Below are positions 1 through 14,736 of a DNA stretch of 64,000 bases, one piece after another. Under the pieces are notes generated by a model that made no database searches, was not told the DNA's origin, and saw nothing but the letters and a program-made list of their open reading frames with translations. The translations under genes and the position numbers were made by a program. This DNA is from Caprimulgus europaeus (lineage: Eukaryota > Chordata > Aves > Caprimulgiformes > Caprimulgidae): NCBI GenBank assembly GCA_907165065.1, contig OU015527.1, positions 19,915,686 through 19,979,685 of the forward strand, written 5' to 3'. Position 1 is the first letter of the stretch, and every line of letters starts with the position of its first letter.

Positions 1-3000
1 TGAGGGGTCATGAGGTTCAGGGAGGTTAAATACTTCAGCTATGATCACAGATCAAGGTCAGACAGCAGCTTTGGAAAAACTCCTCGCACCCCAAGCTGCA
101 GGCTTTAACAGAAGCTGACGTAGTTTTATATAGGCATGTTATCCCTTAGTTTTCTGGCATAAAAGCATCCATGCATGAGATGCTAATTGTTACAAGTTAC
201 CATAAAAATAGAAAGGACTATCTCAAAAAATACTTGAAACAGATGTCGAGAGCAACATAAGACATAGGACTATATTACCCTCTGGAATGTGAGACAACAA
301 ATAGGCTGGTATTTTCAAACAGAGCACTAAATTCCTGTGAGTGGGTTTACCACACCTTATCAAAACAAGATCTCTTGTGTGACACCAGATTAAAGAAGAA
401 TAATAACAGATCTGAAATGTTGAATGAGGTTACAGAGTGACAGTGGAGGAGAGATTGCGATTAACTGACCTGGAAGATACCTCAGGCTGTTTTGTCAGCA
501 GTTTAGAAAGCCAGATATTTATGGAACAAGCAACATACAGTATTTGTTATTAATATTATTTCCTGTCTTTTGAAGACCAAAAATCTTGGCCTAATGCAGC
601 TTTCCAAAGATTGCAGAGGAGGGAGAAAACAGATATGGTCAAGATCACTCATTTCTGCTTTCCTGAAGTTTTACCACAGCTATTTATGTTTTTTAAAGTA
701 CTGTTAAAGGAAACATTTTGGTTCATCTCTAGCCATAAGACAGTCTTTCTTCATATCAACAGCGTGATAGATTGAAAGTTTTAACCCAATTATGAGTACC
801 ACTTCAAGTCAGAACTTTTTTCTTTTTTTTTTAAATCAAATATATCAGCTTTAAAAAAAAACAAAACCAACTTTTTAAAGAGAAGACAAACATCCTGCCA
901 CACTTCAGGCTGGAAACTATGATGACAAGGAAGAGTAAAACATAACAAAAAGTTCTGAGATCCATCATCAAAGACATAATTAGTAAGGAAACAAAGACAA
1001 ATTAAACATTGCACTTGTGATACAAGCAGTTTTTGGAGTCCTGGTCTCCTTCACTCTCACAATCATTTTCAGCTAAACCACAGCTTTCACATTAATCATA
1101 AATCAAAAGAATACTGCCTCGGGAAAATAATGGATATGGAATAAGGAGGAAAATAGCTGATTAATTAAGTGGTTAGGGGAGTCAAATGTTCCAAAGGAGC
1201 TCTGACTGACAGTGCTGTCCACAGCCAAGGAAGCTAGAAGAATTTTAAGGTTTTGCCAGGCAGCACTGAAGGCTGGCAATATGAACTGGCAATAATGAGC
1301 TTCTCACCTGGTATGAGTCCAAGTAAACGTAAAGTTTCAGCTAAACAGGGCAAGAATAATGATGCTGCTGTTAGAGATAGAAACATTACATGCCTGTGAG
1401 TTTGAAAACTCAGAATAATCAAGGAAAGGAAACTAACTCACCACTCTTTCAAGGTGACATAATTATTTATTTGTGTAACAGAAACACAGTACACAGAGTA
1501 TGAATACCATAATACTCAGAGAGAGCACTGATGCTATCCAGGTGTGCACACCTGCACAGGGAGGTATGCATCCAGCCCAGCCAGTCAGCCTTTAGGCATG
1601 GGGTGCTGGTGACCTGTAAGCAGTACCCTGTGGGTATTTAAGGTGTGAAAGTCTCTCTCATCCCACCTCGCTCGGCAAAAAAACCCTTGTCTTTGCCTTC
1701 AACAAACCAAACAGCTTCTTTAGGATGGTGGAAAGTAACCCAAGGAACAGACACACATTTACTGTTCTCTGAAATAGTGTTCTGTTATAGCCTACACTGT
1801 ATGTCCCATTCAAACTATCCTCTGTCCACCAAGCATTTTCCCCCTCTGCCTCATTGAAATGTTGAGTCTGTCTTTGCTTGGGAATTACCTTCTTCAATAA
1901 CTGTGTCTCAGATTATCAGTCTCTCTCTTGCCCTCGCACCAAGAGAAATCCAGAGAGACTTGCTTCTTGCTTCTACTTGAACACAGATTCAAAAGTGGAT
2001 GATCTGTGTCCTTTCACTGTTCTCTCCTCTCCAAAGGGAGTAATATTCACAGTAAGAGTCCAGCTACCTTGCATACTGTTCAGATCAGGAGGGAGAACAG
2101 CATTACGCTGCAAGAGCTGGAATTGCCAAAGGTTCAGAAGAAAGACAACTTAAAAGACTGTTCAATCAGAATTGATTACATTTACATTTTACTATAGATA
2201 AGAACAATCTGCTTTTATGTGATCTCTCAGGAATAACTAAAGCATGAGGAAAAAAACACAACAAACCAACAAACCAAAACCTGAAAGAGCATAATAGGGT
2301 TATCCATGCACTTCTACAATGGTTGTAAAGGAACACAGATTTACCCTTGAACATCTACGGCTGAGCCTATATTAAAAGAGAGTTTTCCATGCCAACATTT
2401 TGTGCTGTCAGAGACATACCACTGAAAACACACTATTTTAACAGAAAGTGCAGATATTATTCTGTGTTATCTTCTTCCTTAAGTACACTGGATAAAACAT
2501 TTGCAGGGACTTTTTGCAGGGATGACAGAAAGAAAAAAACTAAGAAATATGATTATGGACCTCAACAGTGTACTGCTTAGGTAAGTACTAATAGTGTTCA
2601 TTCATTCACAACTGGTAACCAGGTGTGTCCAAAAAAATAAATCTGCTGGCATTTCAACAGATGCATACATGCAACATCATAGCATTGTCAAGGCTGGAGG
2701 GAGTAAGAGAAAACTGATGAAAAAAATGGTTCAGGCAAGAGATAAAAGCAGAAGACCTGAAGAAGAGGAATATAGATGTTAAAAAAAAAAAACAACCCGA
2801 CCCTGATGAGAAAAAATACCTCCCCCAAAAATATGTCCATTGCTATTGGTCTTCAGGCAATGTGTCGTAATCTTTACCAATACTTTTTCTCCTCTAAGCA
2901 GTTATTTTATCACTAATACACCTGCTGCAAATATTTTGTGATATGTAATCACTTTGCTAAGCTTTTCAATAAAATACTGTCCATTCTGGGTGGAGGTGGA

Positions 3001-6000
3001 ATGAGATGTTAAATTTTATGTCACAACTATCACAGTAATCCTACCACCAGCACAAACCTACAGACCACTCCTTCTGAGGCCTTACAAGGGTTTTGATAAG
3101 ACAGACATGCATTGCCTAACTGTCCTGTTTAGCCATCCCAGCTGCTCTTTCACCTTCTCACATCAGCATCACCTCATTGGCTAATATTTGTTTAATGGCC
3201 TATTATATCCAACTCTTTTTCTGCCCTGATGCTAAGTTTAGAGACAAGCAAAGCAGAGGACTGCCAGGGATAGTAAAAAAGCCCCTCTCTCCTTCCATTG
3301 CCTGGGTTGTCTTGCAAAGGAAAGGATGACTACATGTTCCAAAACTCCCAGGTTAGACAGGGATTTGGGATTACTCTATTTGTCTATAAGAGCAACCCTA
3401 ACTATCCACAAGTATTTTAGAAGGTGAGTAGTGGAAAGGTAGCAAAAATAAGAACAGCTTTCACCTGCAGCAGTTCTGCAACTTGTGACAGCAGTAAATG
3501 TAGCAGCTGGCCTGGTTGCCATCCACTGTAGAATGACTTCTACAGCCTCCGTAACTGCATAAGAGTGCTCAGAGAAAGGTGTTTAATCTCAAGCTTTTGC
3601 AGAAGCTGAACATTATCTGAACATTGCATGAGTCATTCCAAATACCAGAAAAGGTAAAGTGGTGGATCAGGAAAGCATCTGGTGTTCTGAACTCAGATTG
3701 TTCCTCCAGGCTCAGACATTCTGCTTCACTGCTGGCTTGTCAAATTGAGGAAGATATGGCATAGAACTGAAGTAGCAACACCACCTCTCTGCTATGAATA
3801 AAGTGAAACACGGACCATGCAGGCTGTAGGCAGACTTCCTCCACTAATAGGCTATAGTACCTGCACATTTTTCCTGTCACTGACATTGAGTGTTTCACAT
3901 TGTGAAAAGCATTGACTATTGAGCTACTACTCATTAAAAGAAAAGAAAAAAAAATAGAGAAAACCACAACTATGAAAACTGCCTATCCCATTGTAAGAAC
4001 CAAATTTTTAGGAAATTTAAAACACCCCAGCTGAATTTTTTTTCCAAGCATTTAAGTTGTTGAGTAATTCACATTACCCAGCACCACTTAAATACTAGTT
4101 TATCCCACATATCACAACAAATTCCTTTTTAAAGTGTTTTGAAGCTTTCAATTGCTTAACATGTGCTTTTGCTTTGTACACAATTACTACAGTCTTAAGT
4201 AACTTTGACAGCCAGAGCAGCAAAATGTTTATATCAATCTACATGCTATTACAGACCCTTTGTAATCAAGAACCTGTGTTTAACTGATGTTTAAAACTTA
4301 TGGTGTCAAAAAGCACAAGCTGATTGTGGTAGGCACCAGATAGTTATGTAATAAATTATAATCCCTGTACAAATGCATTTAATTTTAACTCAGTCAAATA
4401 TACTGGATAAATGACTAAATTATTCTCACTTCATTTCTCAGAAACTATTATTTCTATTGTTCTGCATATACCATTGACAGAATTGCTACATAATACTATA
4501 TTTAAGTTCATGAGATAAACAGTTGCACAGGACTAGTCAAATAAATGCAGCTAATTCACAAGACCTGAATTTTCATTAATTATTCTAAATAATTTTAATG
4601 TTGATTTGACCTCAGGAGCAAAAGACTATGTTCTAAAGTATCTATCCACAGCTCCTGCCCCAAAATAAACAAGAAGAGACTTTTTCGTGGAAAACCAGTT
4701 TGGAGGACAGAAAAAGAAAGCAACCAACCATATCAAAAATTCCAACATGGAAGAGGCAATGTCATTAATTTCATTAATTTTGGGTTATGTTGGGTTACAT
4801 AAAATCCTTGTGCATGAGTAGCTGTTGCTTTATGTGGGATGTTCAGAAATATCTGCATCATAAGCCTGAAACCAAAAGCAAGAGGAGGCACACAGAGAAG
4901 ACCTAATACTATAACCACATCTTGTACTTAGTAATGAGGTTTATCTGGACTAACCTGGAAGTTAGGTGGGATTGCACAGACATAGAGGGCAAATAAATCA
5001 AGGAAAACCAGCAGAGAGGAGGTGGCAGTCCTGGCGAGGAGATGAGGTGGCACTAGCTGCAGCTGCCAGCTCTGTACTCTGCTTTGCTTAAATGGAAGGG
5101 CCCAAGCTTTTTGAGCAGTGCTCACTCTCAGTGCAGCAATCTTCCCATAAATTAAGATGTTACTTAGACTGTCAATTTGCTCTCTAGCTGTTTGAGCAAG
5201 CATAGTGCGTAGCTCATTTAACTGATAATCCATGTCAATTAACAACACTGTGTACTGTTGTCACTGCTGCTTGAAATATTTCTAATTGCTTCTAAATCAA
5301 AAGACATAGTCTAGGTTTACAACAAAGCAACAGTAATACATGGTATTCATTATTATTAAGTACCTCCAAGCTACAATTACATCAAACTCAACATGCTATC
5401 ACTTCTTAAATTCAGACAAATTGCCAACGTACTTGTCACTGAACTGCATTAATCCAAGTAATATTCAAGGGGCAATGTTCACAATGTGACCAATGCTGAA
5501 CTAGTCATTATGTCTGTTGGGCATGCCCCAAATGTTTTTACAATTACATCAACATCTCCCAGAGTAGGTTATTGTAGTTAATCACTTCTCTTGACACAGC
5601 TCAAGGTTTGTACGACATACCTCAGCAGCAGTGCTGCTGGAGTGTTTTACACCTACCGCTCTTTAAGAAGCAATATTTTAATTTCCATTGTTTAAAGATC
5701 AGAAGACCAAAAGAGGCTTTTATGTTCATCTGGTCAGCAGAATGCAGGTAGGGAATTTCACGCACTAGAATGGTCCTACCAAAGGTTTTCTCCTTAACAG
5801 TTAATGTCAAGGAAATAATAACAAAACTGGACAGTTAAAATTTTATAACAAATAAGAAAACTAGCTTCATAAGTAACAACCTGTTGTTCCCATTTCCAGG
5901 TCTCTGAACAAATCTCTGACTGTCAGATGCCATGCTGACCATTCTGTCCTTCAAGTAGGAAGCTTAGCACAATTATCAGGTTAAAGTTTTGTGTTAGTTC

Positions 6001-7384
6001 ACAGATACATGGGTAGTGTCTCAGACTCACATGCATTAATGCTGAATGGATGAAACTGCAGTTTCTGTAGTGAGGTAGAAGAGCAGAGCCGAACCACACA
6101 GCTAATGCACGTAAATCTCCTCATTCCCACACAGAAAATCTTCATCAGGTTTTCAGAACCAGTGTTCACCAAAGCCACTATAGTGACAGCAGTGCAGCAA
6201 AAAACCACCAGGTTAGCTTTAACCGAGCTGCTGTAGGCTCTTACAGAAGTACAGAGGTCAGCATGAGCTGCATGGCCCACGCTGAGCTCTGCTTCCCACC
6301 AACCCCCATGCATCACCACTACGAAGTCCCTCTGTGAGGCAGCTGCACAGCTGTAGGCATGACTGCAGAGCTTCACCTGCTGAAATCAAATGTGGTCTTC
6401 TTGCAAACCTAGTAGCTGAAACAGAAAATGCAGAAGAAAATGTTGCTCTGAATGAAAGATATTAAAAGACTTAAGGAGGTCTGGAGCAGTCACAACCAGT
6501 CGTACTAAGGCTCCCTCTGCATATCAAATAGCGTTAAAATTTCAAAGAGTTTTCTACAAATTCCCTAACTCAGATTCCAATTTCCTCCTATCTAGGGAGT
6601 TAAGCGACCCTGAAATAATTCATTTTTGACATATGAATCATCTTTTGAATAAATATCAACAACCAAACTGCTTGGAAGTGCAGTATAACCACAGAAATCT
6701 GCACGAGAGAGAAATATATTTTACAGGCAGAAGAGATGAGTCTTCACATTTAGACAAAAGAACAAGAGTAGTTGTAACATGAAAGCTATCCAAAACACTA
6801 GTTGCATATACCCAGCTACCCTGTTGAGACTTGCAGAAAAGGCAGATAAGGAGGACAGTGCCAGGTAAGCAAAAGAGGGAAGGCACAAATAAATTCTGTA
6901 TGTACACAGCCAAGTTGAATGAGAATCTTGAAACTCAAGAGGTTTGCACTAGAATCTGAACTAAGTGCCTTAAAAAGAAAGACCACCAGAAATAGCTAGC
7001 AATTGCTATTTTATATCAGACTTCATTGCCACGTAGCTGTTATTACGCACTGGGCTAGCACTGAGGGGTTATTTTGCCTCTCATTCAGTTCATAGAATTT
7101 CACTTCAATGTTGAGATTATATGGATGCGTGTGAGAAACGTTGGGGTTTTTTTTAAACCAGCTCTAAGCTAATTTCAGTTACACTTTTCCACATCCAGAA
7201 AATATAATACGGATCAAAGATTGCTAATGAGAGAGACTTACTTTGTCTTTGTTGGCTTGCAAAATTGTGTAAGCCAATTGCAAGTCAGAGAAGTGCAACA
7301 GCATTTCAAAACTTGACTTGTAATAGCATTTAAAACTTTAGTTAATCTTAATATAGGTCAATAAAAAGATTAATATGCTGATAT
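1..7384. other. Intergenic DNA downstream of HSD17B4, no gene seen
   Basis: AT-rich sequence with frequent stops in all frames. There is no splice-linked protein similarity, no RNA gene and no recognisable repeat. Short imperfect duplications occur, such as a doubled cattaattt unit at 4763-4782. Confidence 0.6.
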
Positions 7385-7968
7385 GCTTGTATCAGAAACC
7401 ATGTAGTCAGCAGAACTAGGGAAGAGATTGTTCCCCTATACTCAGCACTGGGGAGGCCACACCTCAAATATTGTGTTCAGTTTTGGGCCCCTCGCTACAA
7501 GAAAGACCTTGAGATGCTGGAATGTGTCCAGAGAAGAACAACAAAGCTGGTGAAGGAACTGGAGTACAAGTCTGATGAGAAGTGGCTGAGAGAACTGGGG
7601 CTGTTCAGTGTGGAGGAGGCTGAGGGGAGACCTTATTACTCTCTACAACTACCTGAAAGGAGGGTGTAGTGAGGTGGGTGTCGGTCTCTTCTCCCAAGTA
7701 ACAAGTGATAGGATGAGAGAAAATGGCTTCAAGTTGTGCCTGGGGAGGTTTAGATTGGATATTCGGAAAAAATTCCCACTGAAAGGGTTGTCAAGCACTG
7801 GCACAGGCTGCCCAGAGAAGTGGCATAGCCACCATCCCTGGAGGTTGTTAAAAGACCTGTAGACGTGGTCCTTAGGGACATGGTTTAGAGGTGGGCTTGG
7901 CAGTATTAGGTTTACAGTTGGACTCGATGATATTAAGGGTCTTTTCCAACCTAAATGATTCTATGATT
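7385..7968 (+). mobile_element. CR1 LINE fragment, 3' end of pol and UTR
   Basis: The text is typical of the CR1 3' part: gaagagattgttcccctat, caagaaagaccttgagatgc, aggctgaggggagacctt, then the terminal gactcgatgatattaaggg and caacctaaatgattctatgatt. It encodes pieces of the end of the CR1 ORF2 ([20 protein letters not shown]), broken by stops. It is 5'-truncated, as CR1 copies usually are. The start is approximate. Confidence 0.93.
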
Positions 7969-10900
7969 TTTTTCATATAAAGAATACAAACACATTATTA
8001 AATGATGAAAAAGAGTCACTAAAAATGGATTCATAATCCAGATCAATATGTCAAAAAAACATTTCTGATGGCTTACAAATTTTTCACCAAACTAAAACAG
8101 AGAGACTGGAAATATCTCTTTGTATTTGGAAATGACTAATTCATAAAGCTCATCATTTTATATGACCTAATGTTTTAAAAAATTCCTACACTGAATATAG
8201 AAGACCTATTACACAAAAGTTTTGAAACAACAGAATAGAAAAGCATGCAAAATACTGCAATAAAAATATGACTGCCATCTAAAGAGTTTAAGATTTTCTT
8301 CATGGCTGCTTGGATTTTCACAGCAGTGATGAATCGTATCCATTCTCCAAAACCATAAGCAGAAGATTTTCCCTTAGTTGTTAGGAGCTTGAACAGGTAT
8401 ATTTTAATCATACCACCCAGTCCATGACACACAGTAGAACAAATCTGACCTTGTCCAGTAGAGAAATGTTCATCATGACCAGCCAGGGTGTGGGTGCAGT
8501 AATACTTCAGATGAAAAATACAATTATTTAATTGAGTATTTAAAATATGAAGAGGAAAGGCAATAAAACAAAGTATATAATTTTCATGGTTTCTTAGTTC
8601 TTCAGATAAGCACCTTTTCTTTCAAGCAATAATGATTCAAGTAATTTAACAATTAACATAAAAGTAATGTTCTATACACCACTTTGAATCAAAGATGGCA
8701 AAATATATAACTGTTTCTCTACCCTCTGATATGGAAACAGTAGTGCCTCTAGTAATTGTGATTATAGCAAAACAGAGGATGATAAAAGCACAGATACTGT
8801 TACCACAAAGCCATACAATAGTTTTAACTTTATTGTTTCCATTTGCGCAATACTTAAGTCAATTAAATGAATGTTACTGGAGTCAGGGAATATTAATACT
8901 TGCCATGTTAGAAGAATAGCACTCTACAGATAGAACCAATATGATGTGGTTGCACCTGGCAACTAAAGACCATCTCATGACAGCTCACATTGTTATATCC
9001 TCATCTAGTTTATTTTTGGGGTTTCCTAATTTGACCCAAATTTGGATTTTTCTCTCCTTAATTTAAAATGCTGGCTCACTACAGACCTTTGGAAGATGTG
9101 AACTTTCAATTACTTTAAAGTCAACAACATATTTCTTAATCCTTGGCTTTTATCATGATGAGATAAGTCTTCTATCAAGATATATCAATGAGAAAAGTAA
9201 TTGTTCAAAAGGTTACTTGCAGCTTCATAAGTCTTGAGAACTACCAAACTAGATTTTGCTCTGAAAACACCTCAGGAGGTCAAAAAAGGGCATCATTATC
9301 TCCCTTATCAGAAAGATTAAATATAACTTCAAAAGGGCAGTGTAAATGTTGGTAAGATACCTTCAGATCTTATTGGGATAGCTTCCTGGGGATAGCCGAA
9401 GTACCAGATGACATGATTTGCAGTGTTCACTCTAGGGATAACAGGGGCATATTTCAAGTTCTCCCAGTTAGGAGGTAAAAGTGAAGAGAAAACCCAGTTC
9501 CACTCTGGAGATTAAGACACTGTGGGATTTGATACAGTATGTCTTTAGTAAGATATTAATGATTCTGCAACAGAAAGGAAAGTTGTTATTAACAGAGGAT
9601 ATTTGGAAAAGCATAAAGTTGTGTGTTTGTTTGGTTTCAGGGCAAGATTACTCATTCCCCATTGCAGCTTCTACCTCATTCAGTTTAGTGCAATAAAGTT
9701 ATAGACTGGTTATCAGCAGATTTCTCTCATACAGACACTGAATCTTGCATAGACAAGACCCGGTGCCTAGGAAGACAAGACAGAAATGCCACAGACTTTA
9801 TAAAAGGCACAGTAAAAGTGAAAATCTTCCCTCTGACTCACAAAGCACGTAAGTTTAGGCTACTCAAATTTTACCAAGATCTAACGGGGAATTTTTCTGA
9901 GCTCAGCAATGTGCCAGCTCCAGTTCGATCAGATTATCTAAATTTTATTTGCCTTGTGTGAATGCAGATAGTGGCACTGCACTACGATTGTTCTTTAAAG
10001 AGTGGGAAACAGTGACAAATGTTGAATTCCCTCCTGATATGCAGGAGGACTTGCCAAGATCCAGGTTAAATGTACATAATGTGCACATCTCAGTACACCA
10101 TTTTAACATTCTGGGTTCAGTTGTAAAATGGAAGTAGAAAATAATAAATGGCTGCTTCAGTGATAAACTGACAAAACAGAACTAGTTGTCATTGTCACCT
10201 ACGCATGACACCTATGATACCACTTGAGAGAGGAGAATCCAACTACATAGGCAGCAGCAAAAAATCCTGGGGCACTTTAGCACCAAGACAAACCAGTCAC
10301 CTTGACTAATACATGTAGATTTTTGCAAATTGATCCATCATTTAAATTACTTTAGAATTGTTAACAAATTAGTCTTTCCAACAATGTAGTTATCATCTTT
10401 ACCTTTGCTAAATAAATACTACATTCATGCCTAGCAAGGGAATTTCCATTTTAGCTCTTAGAGGAGATTTAATGTATTCATGTTATTAATGATTATAACA
10501 CTTTCCCTCAGATTTCACTCATTCTGCTACTGAAGATTCTTTTTTAAATTAGTTCTTCTGTGACAGATGTCTACGCATGACTTTAAAGAGACATTCATGC
10601 AGGGAACTGTCATCAGCATACTGGGGAAATATTTAAAATATTTAAGAGTATTATTAATGCAACAAAGATCAGAGTAATGAATAAAGAAACATAGCATTGG
10701 AGTCAGTCTGTTTTCTCATTATTAGAAAGAAATTCCAGTCCAAGTATTCCTGATATTTTCAGATGTTCTAGACCTAGTTTTATAGCAGTTAGTACATACC
10801 CTCAGACTTATAAAAACCTGAATTCTTAGACAGTTCTGGTTTGAGTATGTTTAGACTACAGGTCTCCTGAGGAAATGGAAAGAGAAAACAAACTCCCAGT

Positions 10901-13900
10901 TGTCTGCACAGTACAGTAGGACTTTGGAAACTTAATTTAAGAACCTGCTCTACTCCTCTGTTACATCTCCATGAGCAAGTTAGGCAGCTTTTGTGTGCCA
11001 AATTTGTCCATTATTGAGTTTAAAAGCTATTAAAATGGAAGCTACGTAAACAATACCAACAGGAGGATAAGTTCAGGGCAAGTACTGTCCAAGGAAGGTA
11101 TCGGTACCAAAGCAAAACCAGAATCCACATGCAAGAACTTTTAAAAAAACTTCACCAAAAACCTAGACACCAGTCCTTTTTAAGGTCTTCTGAAACCAAA
11201 AACTGTAGAAAATTTAGGATGCGAAGTAACTGTTTTAACCAGTAGTAAATTTAGCCTAGAAAAATAATTAATATTGTGGTTTTAATTACTTCAAGTTAAA
11301 AGGTTGTGCATTTGCAACCTTTTTTTTTTCTTGATATTTTTTCTTGCTGTGTTTGAATAAAAATGAAATTTAGTGCAATCACACAAAGAAGTACTGGAGA
11401 AATACAATGATATTTAAGCCTCCCAAGGAAAGCATTCTATCTGACTATTGCCAGAATGGAGTTAATATTCAACTACAAATCTGTAAGAAGCACAGTTGAT
11501 GGTTTCACTCTCCATCCTGTCCGACTGGATTTTTAATTAAACAAAAACTTGCAAGGAACTTATTATCAGAGTCCATTCTTCTGGTCCTCTGAAATGATTG
11601 ATTAGGAACACTCCACTTATTTTGTAACAGTACTAGCAATCAGTGAAAGCAATTACACTCATAATAGAGTACATAGGGAAACACAAGATTTGATGACCCT
11701 TTAAAACTTCAATTATACTTGTAGCTAGATAATATTGTTAAAATACTCCATCTATATTAATGATTTATACTGCTGACCAGTCCAACTGTGCTTAATGACT
11801 TGCTGCACTAATTAGACAGGCTACCTGGAGTTTTTGGCTTTTCCCTCATTTTGGATTACAGAACATTGCCTTCACGTAACAGGTTTTTGGTGGGTAATGA
11901 CAGGTAGTAATGTGCCTATAATTTTGGTTTTATCAGAACATTGTTTTAATTATCTGCCCATAAAGAATACCACGTAAACAATATTGATACTCAAATTGCA
12001 CAATACACAGCATTCGTGGACAAGCAAGACATTTTCCATCTTCATTTAAATATAAACAAGCCGTTACACAGATGGCAGCATTGAGATGGATGGTCGTCTG
12101 AAAGATCTGCATCTTATAATATCTTTGTGGTGGTTTTTACCACATGGATCTCGAAAGTTTAAGCAATTTATTTGTTGCTTTCCATACATCACAAAGCTGT
12201 GTCAGGACCATAGCAGAAGCACTTAATTTCCCGCAGACAATAGGTCCATGTCTGAAACAACTAAAACACCAGCTTCATTTGTTGGAAGAGCACACCCTCC
12301 TTCTCACCAGCTCCTTCTTCTTGCTTTATATGCCCAGAGGAGCTCCCAGATGCCTGAAGAGATGAACCAGAATGGGGTTTAACTGGCAGCTCACATTGGA
12401 GATTGCCATCTGAGATTATCAGAACTCTTTACACATATTTCAATACCACTTCTTCGTATTATAAGCATCAAAGGAGGAATCAGCAGTTTCAAGACGCAGG
12501 GGGCACACAAAGTTAATGTAGTGTTTAATTAATTTCAGTCTACATAACAATGCTTGTTGATCACATCAGAATTTCAAATTGTGTATATATTTGCATATTC
12601 CTTCATGACCACAAAAAAGCAAAATAATAGATTGTTTAAAGGTGCATTGTTGCTTGCAGTTGAAGAGTGATAATAATGAGTTTGTGATGAGCAAACCAAG
12701 CATTATTTATAGCATTAAATTTATTAATTACAGATAACATCCATGCCCATCTTCATATCAGCAGAAGTTTACTAAATACTAATTACCTTACAGAATTATT
12801 TCTCAACTGAGAAGTTTTAAATTGGTGTTTCTCAAAGTGCAGTTTGTACTGCCACAGTGATTTCAGCTACTTGACACATTTATCTTGTTCCAAAATAACC
12901 TTTAAATAACCACACAAACGTTAAAAATCCAAGCAAGAAGCATTAGAAGTTTTAAGCCAGCTTTATGAAGAATAAACCAAACAGAACAACTTCTGTGTCT
13001 GCTAAAATCACTGACTACAGGTGGGTAACAGTGGCCTGGCAATCCTGCCCTCAGGAAGACAGTTACTGACAGTAAAACCAAGGCAGCTGGAATGCATACA
13101 CAGCATGTATGAAAACACAGCACGGGCTCCAAACACCAATTCACAACCAAGAGCAGAAAGGATTAGCGAAACAACTACATTGACACAGTGTACAGTTAGC
13201 ATTTATTTTTTCCCATGAGAGCTTTCAATTTTTATGAAAGGCAGGTGCTAAAGTCTGTTGTAAAAATTTATGGATTACTTTTCCCTAACAATAAGAATTC
13301 CTTACTTGTTGCACATAACACAGGACTACTACTCCTTGTGGAAAAGGTCACCAATGAGCAAAATACTGCAATAATTTCACAAGTCCATCTATGTTGAAAC
13401 AAATTAACCTGAAGAGATCAAAATAGGAAATTAACCAACATTTAACACCTAAAGTTACTACAAATCTTGCATGAGCCAACTAGTATCTGTAATAAAAGCC
13501 AGAAATGTGTTCAAGCACATTTTGCTACTTTATGTACAAACCAGTAGTAATTTTGAGCTAAATGCAGAACATGACTAATTATTCTGAATTAATGCAACCA
13601 TGATAATTAGAGTACTTGAAAATGAATGGTGATTGGCACTACCAGAGCATAAAGAGGTGCTACTAATATACATGGTAAGCCATTATCTCTGATGGGAGGG
13701 AGAGATACAGGTAATTACTACCTGCAGATCACTGAGGAGTTGGTTGAGATACATCGTGAGGGAAATGACAATGTATTAGAAAATAGTGTCTTTATTAAAT
13801 CTATAATTTCAGCATCCAGGGTTACACTCTAGTCTGGCTGGAGTCGGGCTCTCTGTTCCCAAGCGTGCCTGTGGAAAGTACTGCCTGCACAAGGTCCTCT

Positions 13901-14564
13901 TGACCAAGAGGCCACGAACTGCACAGCTTGTTTTCAGAGAGATGTTTCTTCAGTCCATTATCACTTGTGTGCAAATTCATTAGAGTCATTATGATCTTTT
14001 GTGGCTTGCTTTTATTGGCTCTTCATAAAACAACTCTAAGGCAATCAAACCAGTGACTACATCGTTAAAGGACAGCCTGGTTCCTTCAGGAATTACTTTT
14101 AAAAAAGTGAAAAAGCCATAATATAGCGTGCCTTTTGGTTGTTGTCTCTGTCAATCACCTAGCAACAGAGTGTCAGAGTGCTCCATTAAATATACATTTT
14201 AAAACTCTTGGAGTACAGAGAATAGTAAAGCTGTTCACAGCCAGACTACGTTTTCATGATGGTTACCGTTATATGTAAACAGATTCTGCACCTACCAGCC
14301 AGCAGTGTTTCAAAAGCCAGGCCCTCACTGCCACTTTCATTTTTGGCCTCTTCTGAGGGGGAATGGTTTTGTAAGAGTAAACTGCATGGCAGTACCGCTC
14401 TCCCCAGCTCTTTATGGGTTAATGTCTCCATTTTGGTCTACTTACAAATAGTATTTTATCAGCCCAAGAAAACAATGTTTTATGTAATTTATCCCCTAGC
14501 TACAAAATCTCAGTAACCACAAAAGTCCGCTAAAGACTTCTGACATTGAGAGGACATTTAAAAA
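7969..14564. other. Intergenic DNA, no gene seen
   Basis: AT-rich unique-looking sequence. The open frames are short and look like chance (the longest I noted is about 80 codons). No exon, RNA gene or familiar repeat was recognised. Confidence 0.55.
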
Positions 14565-14736
14565 AATCACAGAATCACAGAATCACAGCATCACAGAATA
14601 TTAGGGATTGGAAGGGACCTCGAAAGACCATCTAGTCCAATCCCCCTGCCGGAGCAGGAACACCTAGATGAGTTCGCACAGGAAGGCGTCCAGGCGGGTC
14701 TTGAATGTCTCCAGAGAAGGAGACTCCACAACCTGG
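14565..14736 (-). mobile_element. CR1 LINE 3'-end fragment (minus strand)
   Basis: It starts with the CR1 terminal repeat in reverse (atcacagaatcacag, repeated), followed by aggacctcg-type 3' UTR text and tctccagagaaggagactcc. About 170 bp survive before unrelated sequence. It is very similar to the plus-strand copy at 18455-18772, so both come from the same subfamily. Confidence 0.94.

Noticed and set aside
5999..6376. 126-codon minus-strand open frame with several Cys residues in the intergenic region
   Set aside because: No splice signals, promoter, signal peptide or known motif; the length is within chance expectation at this base composition.
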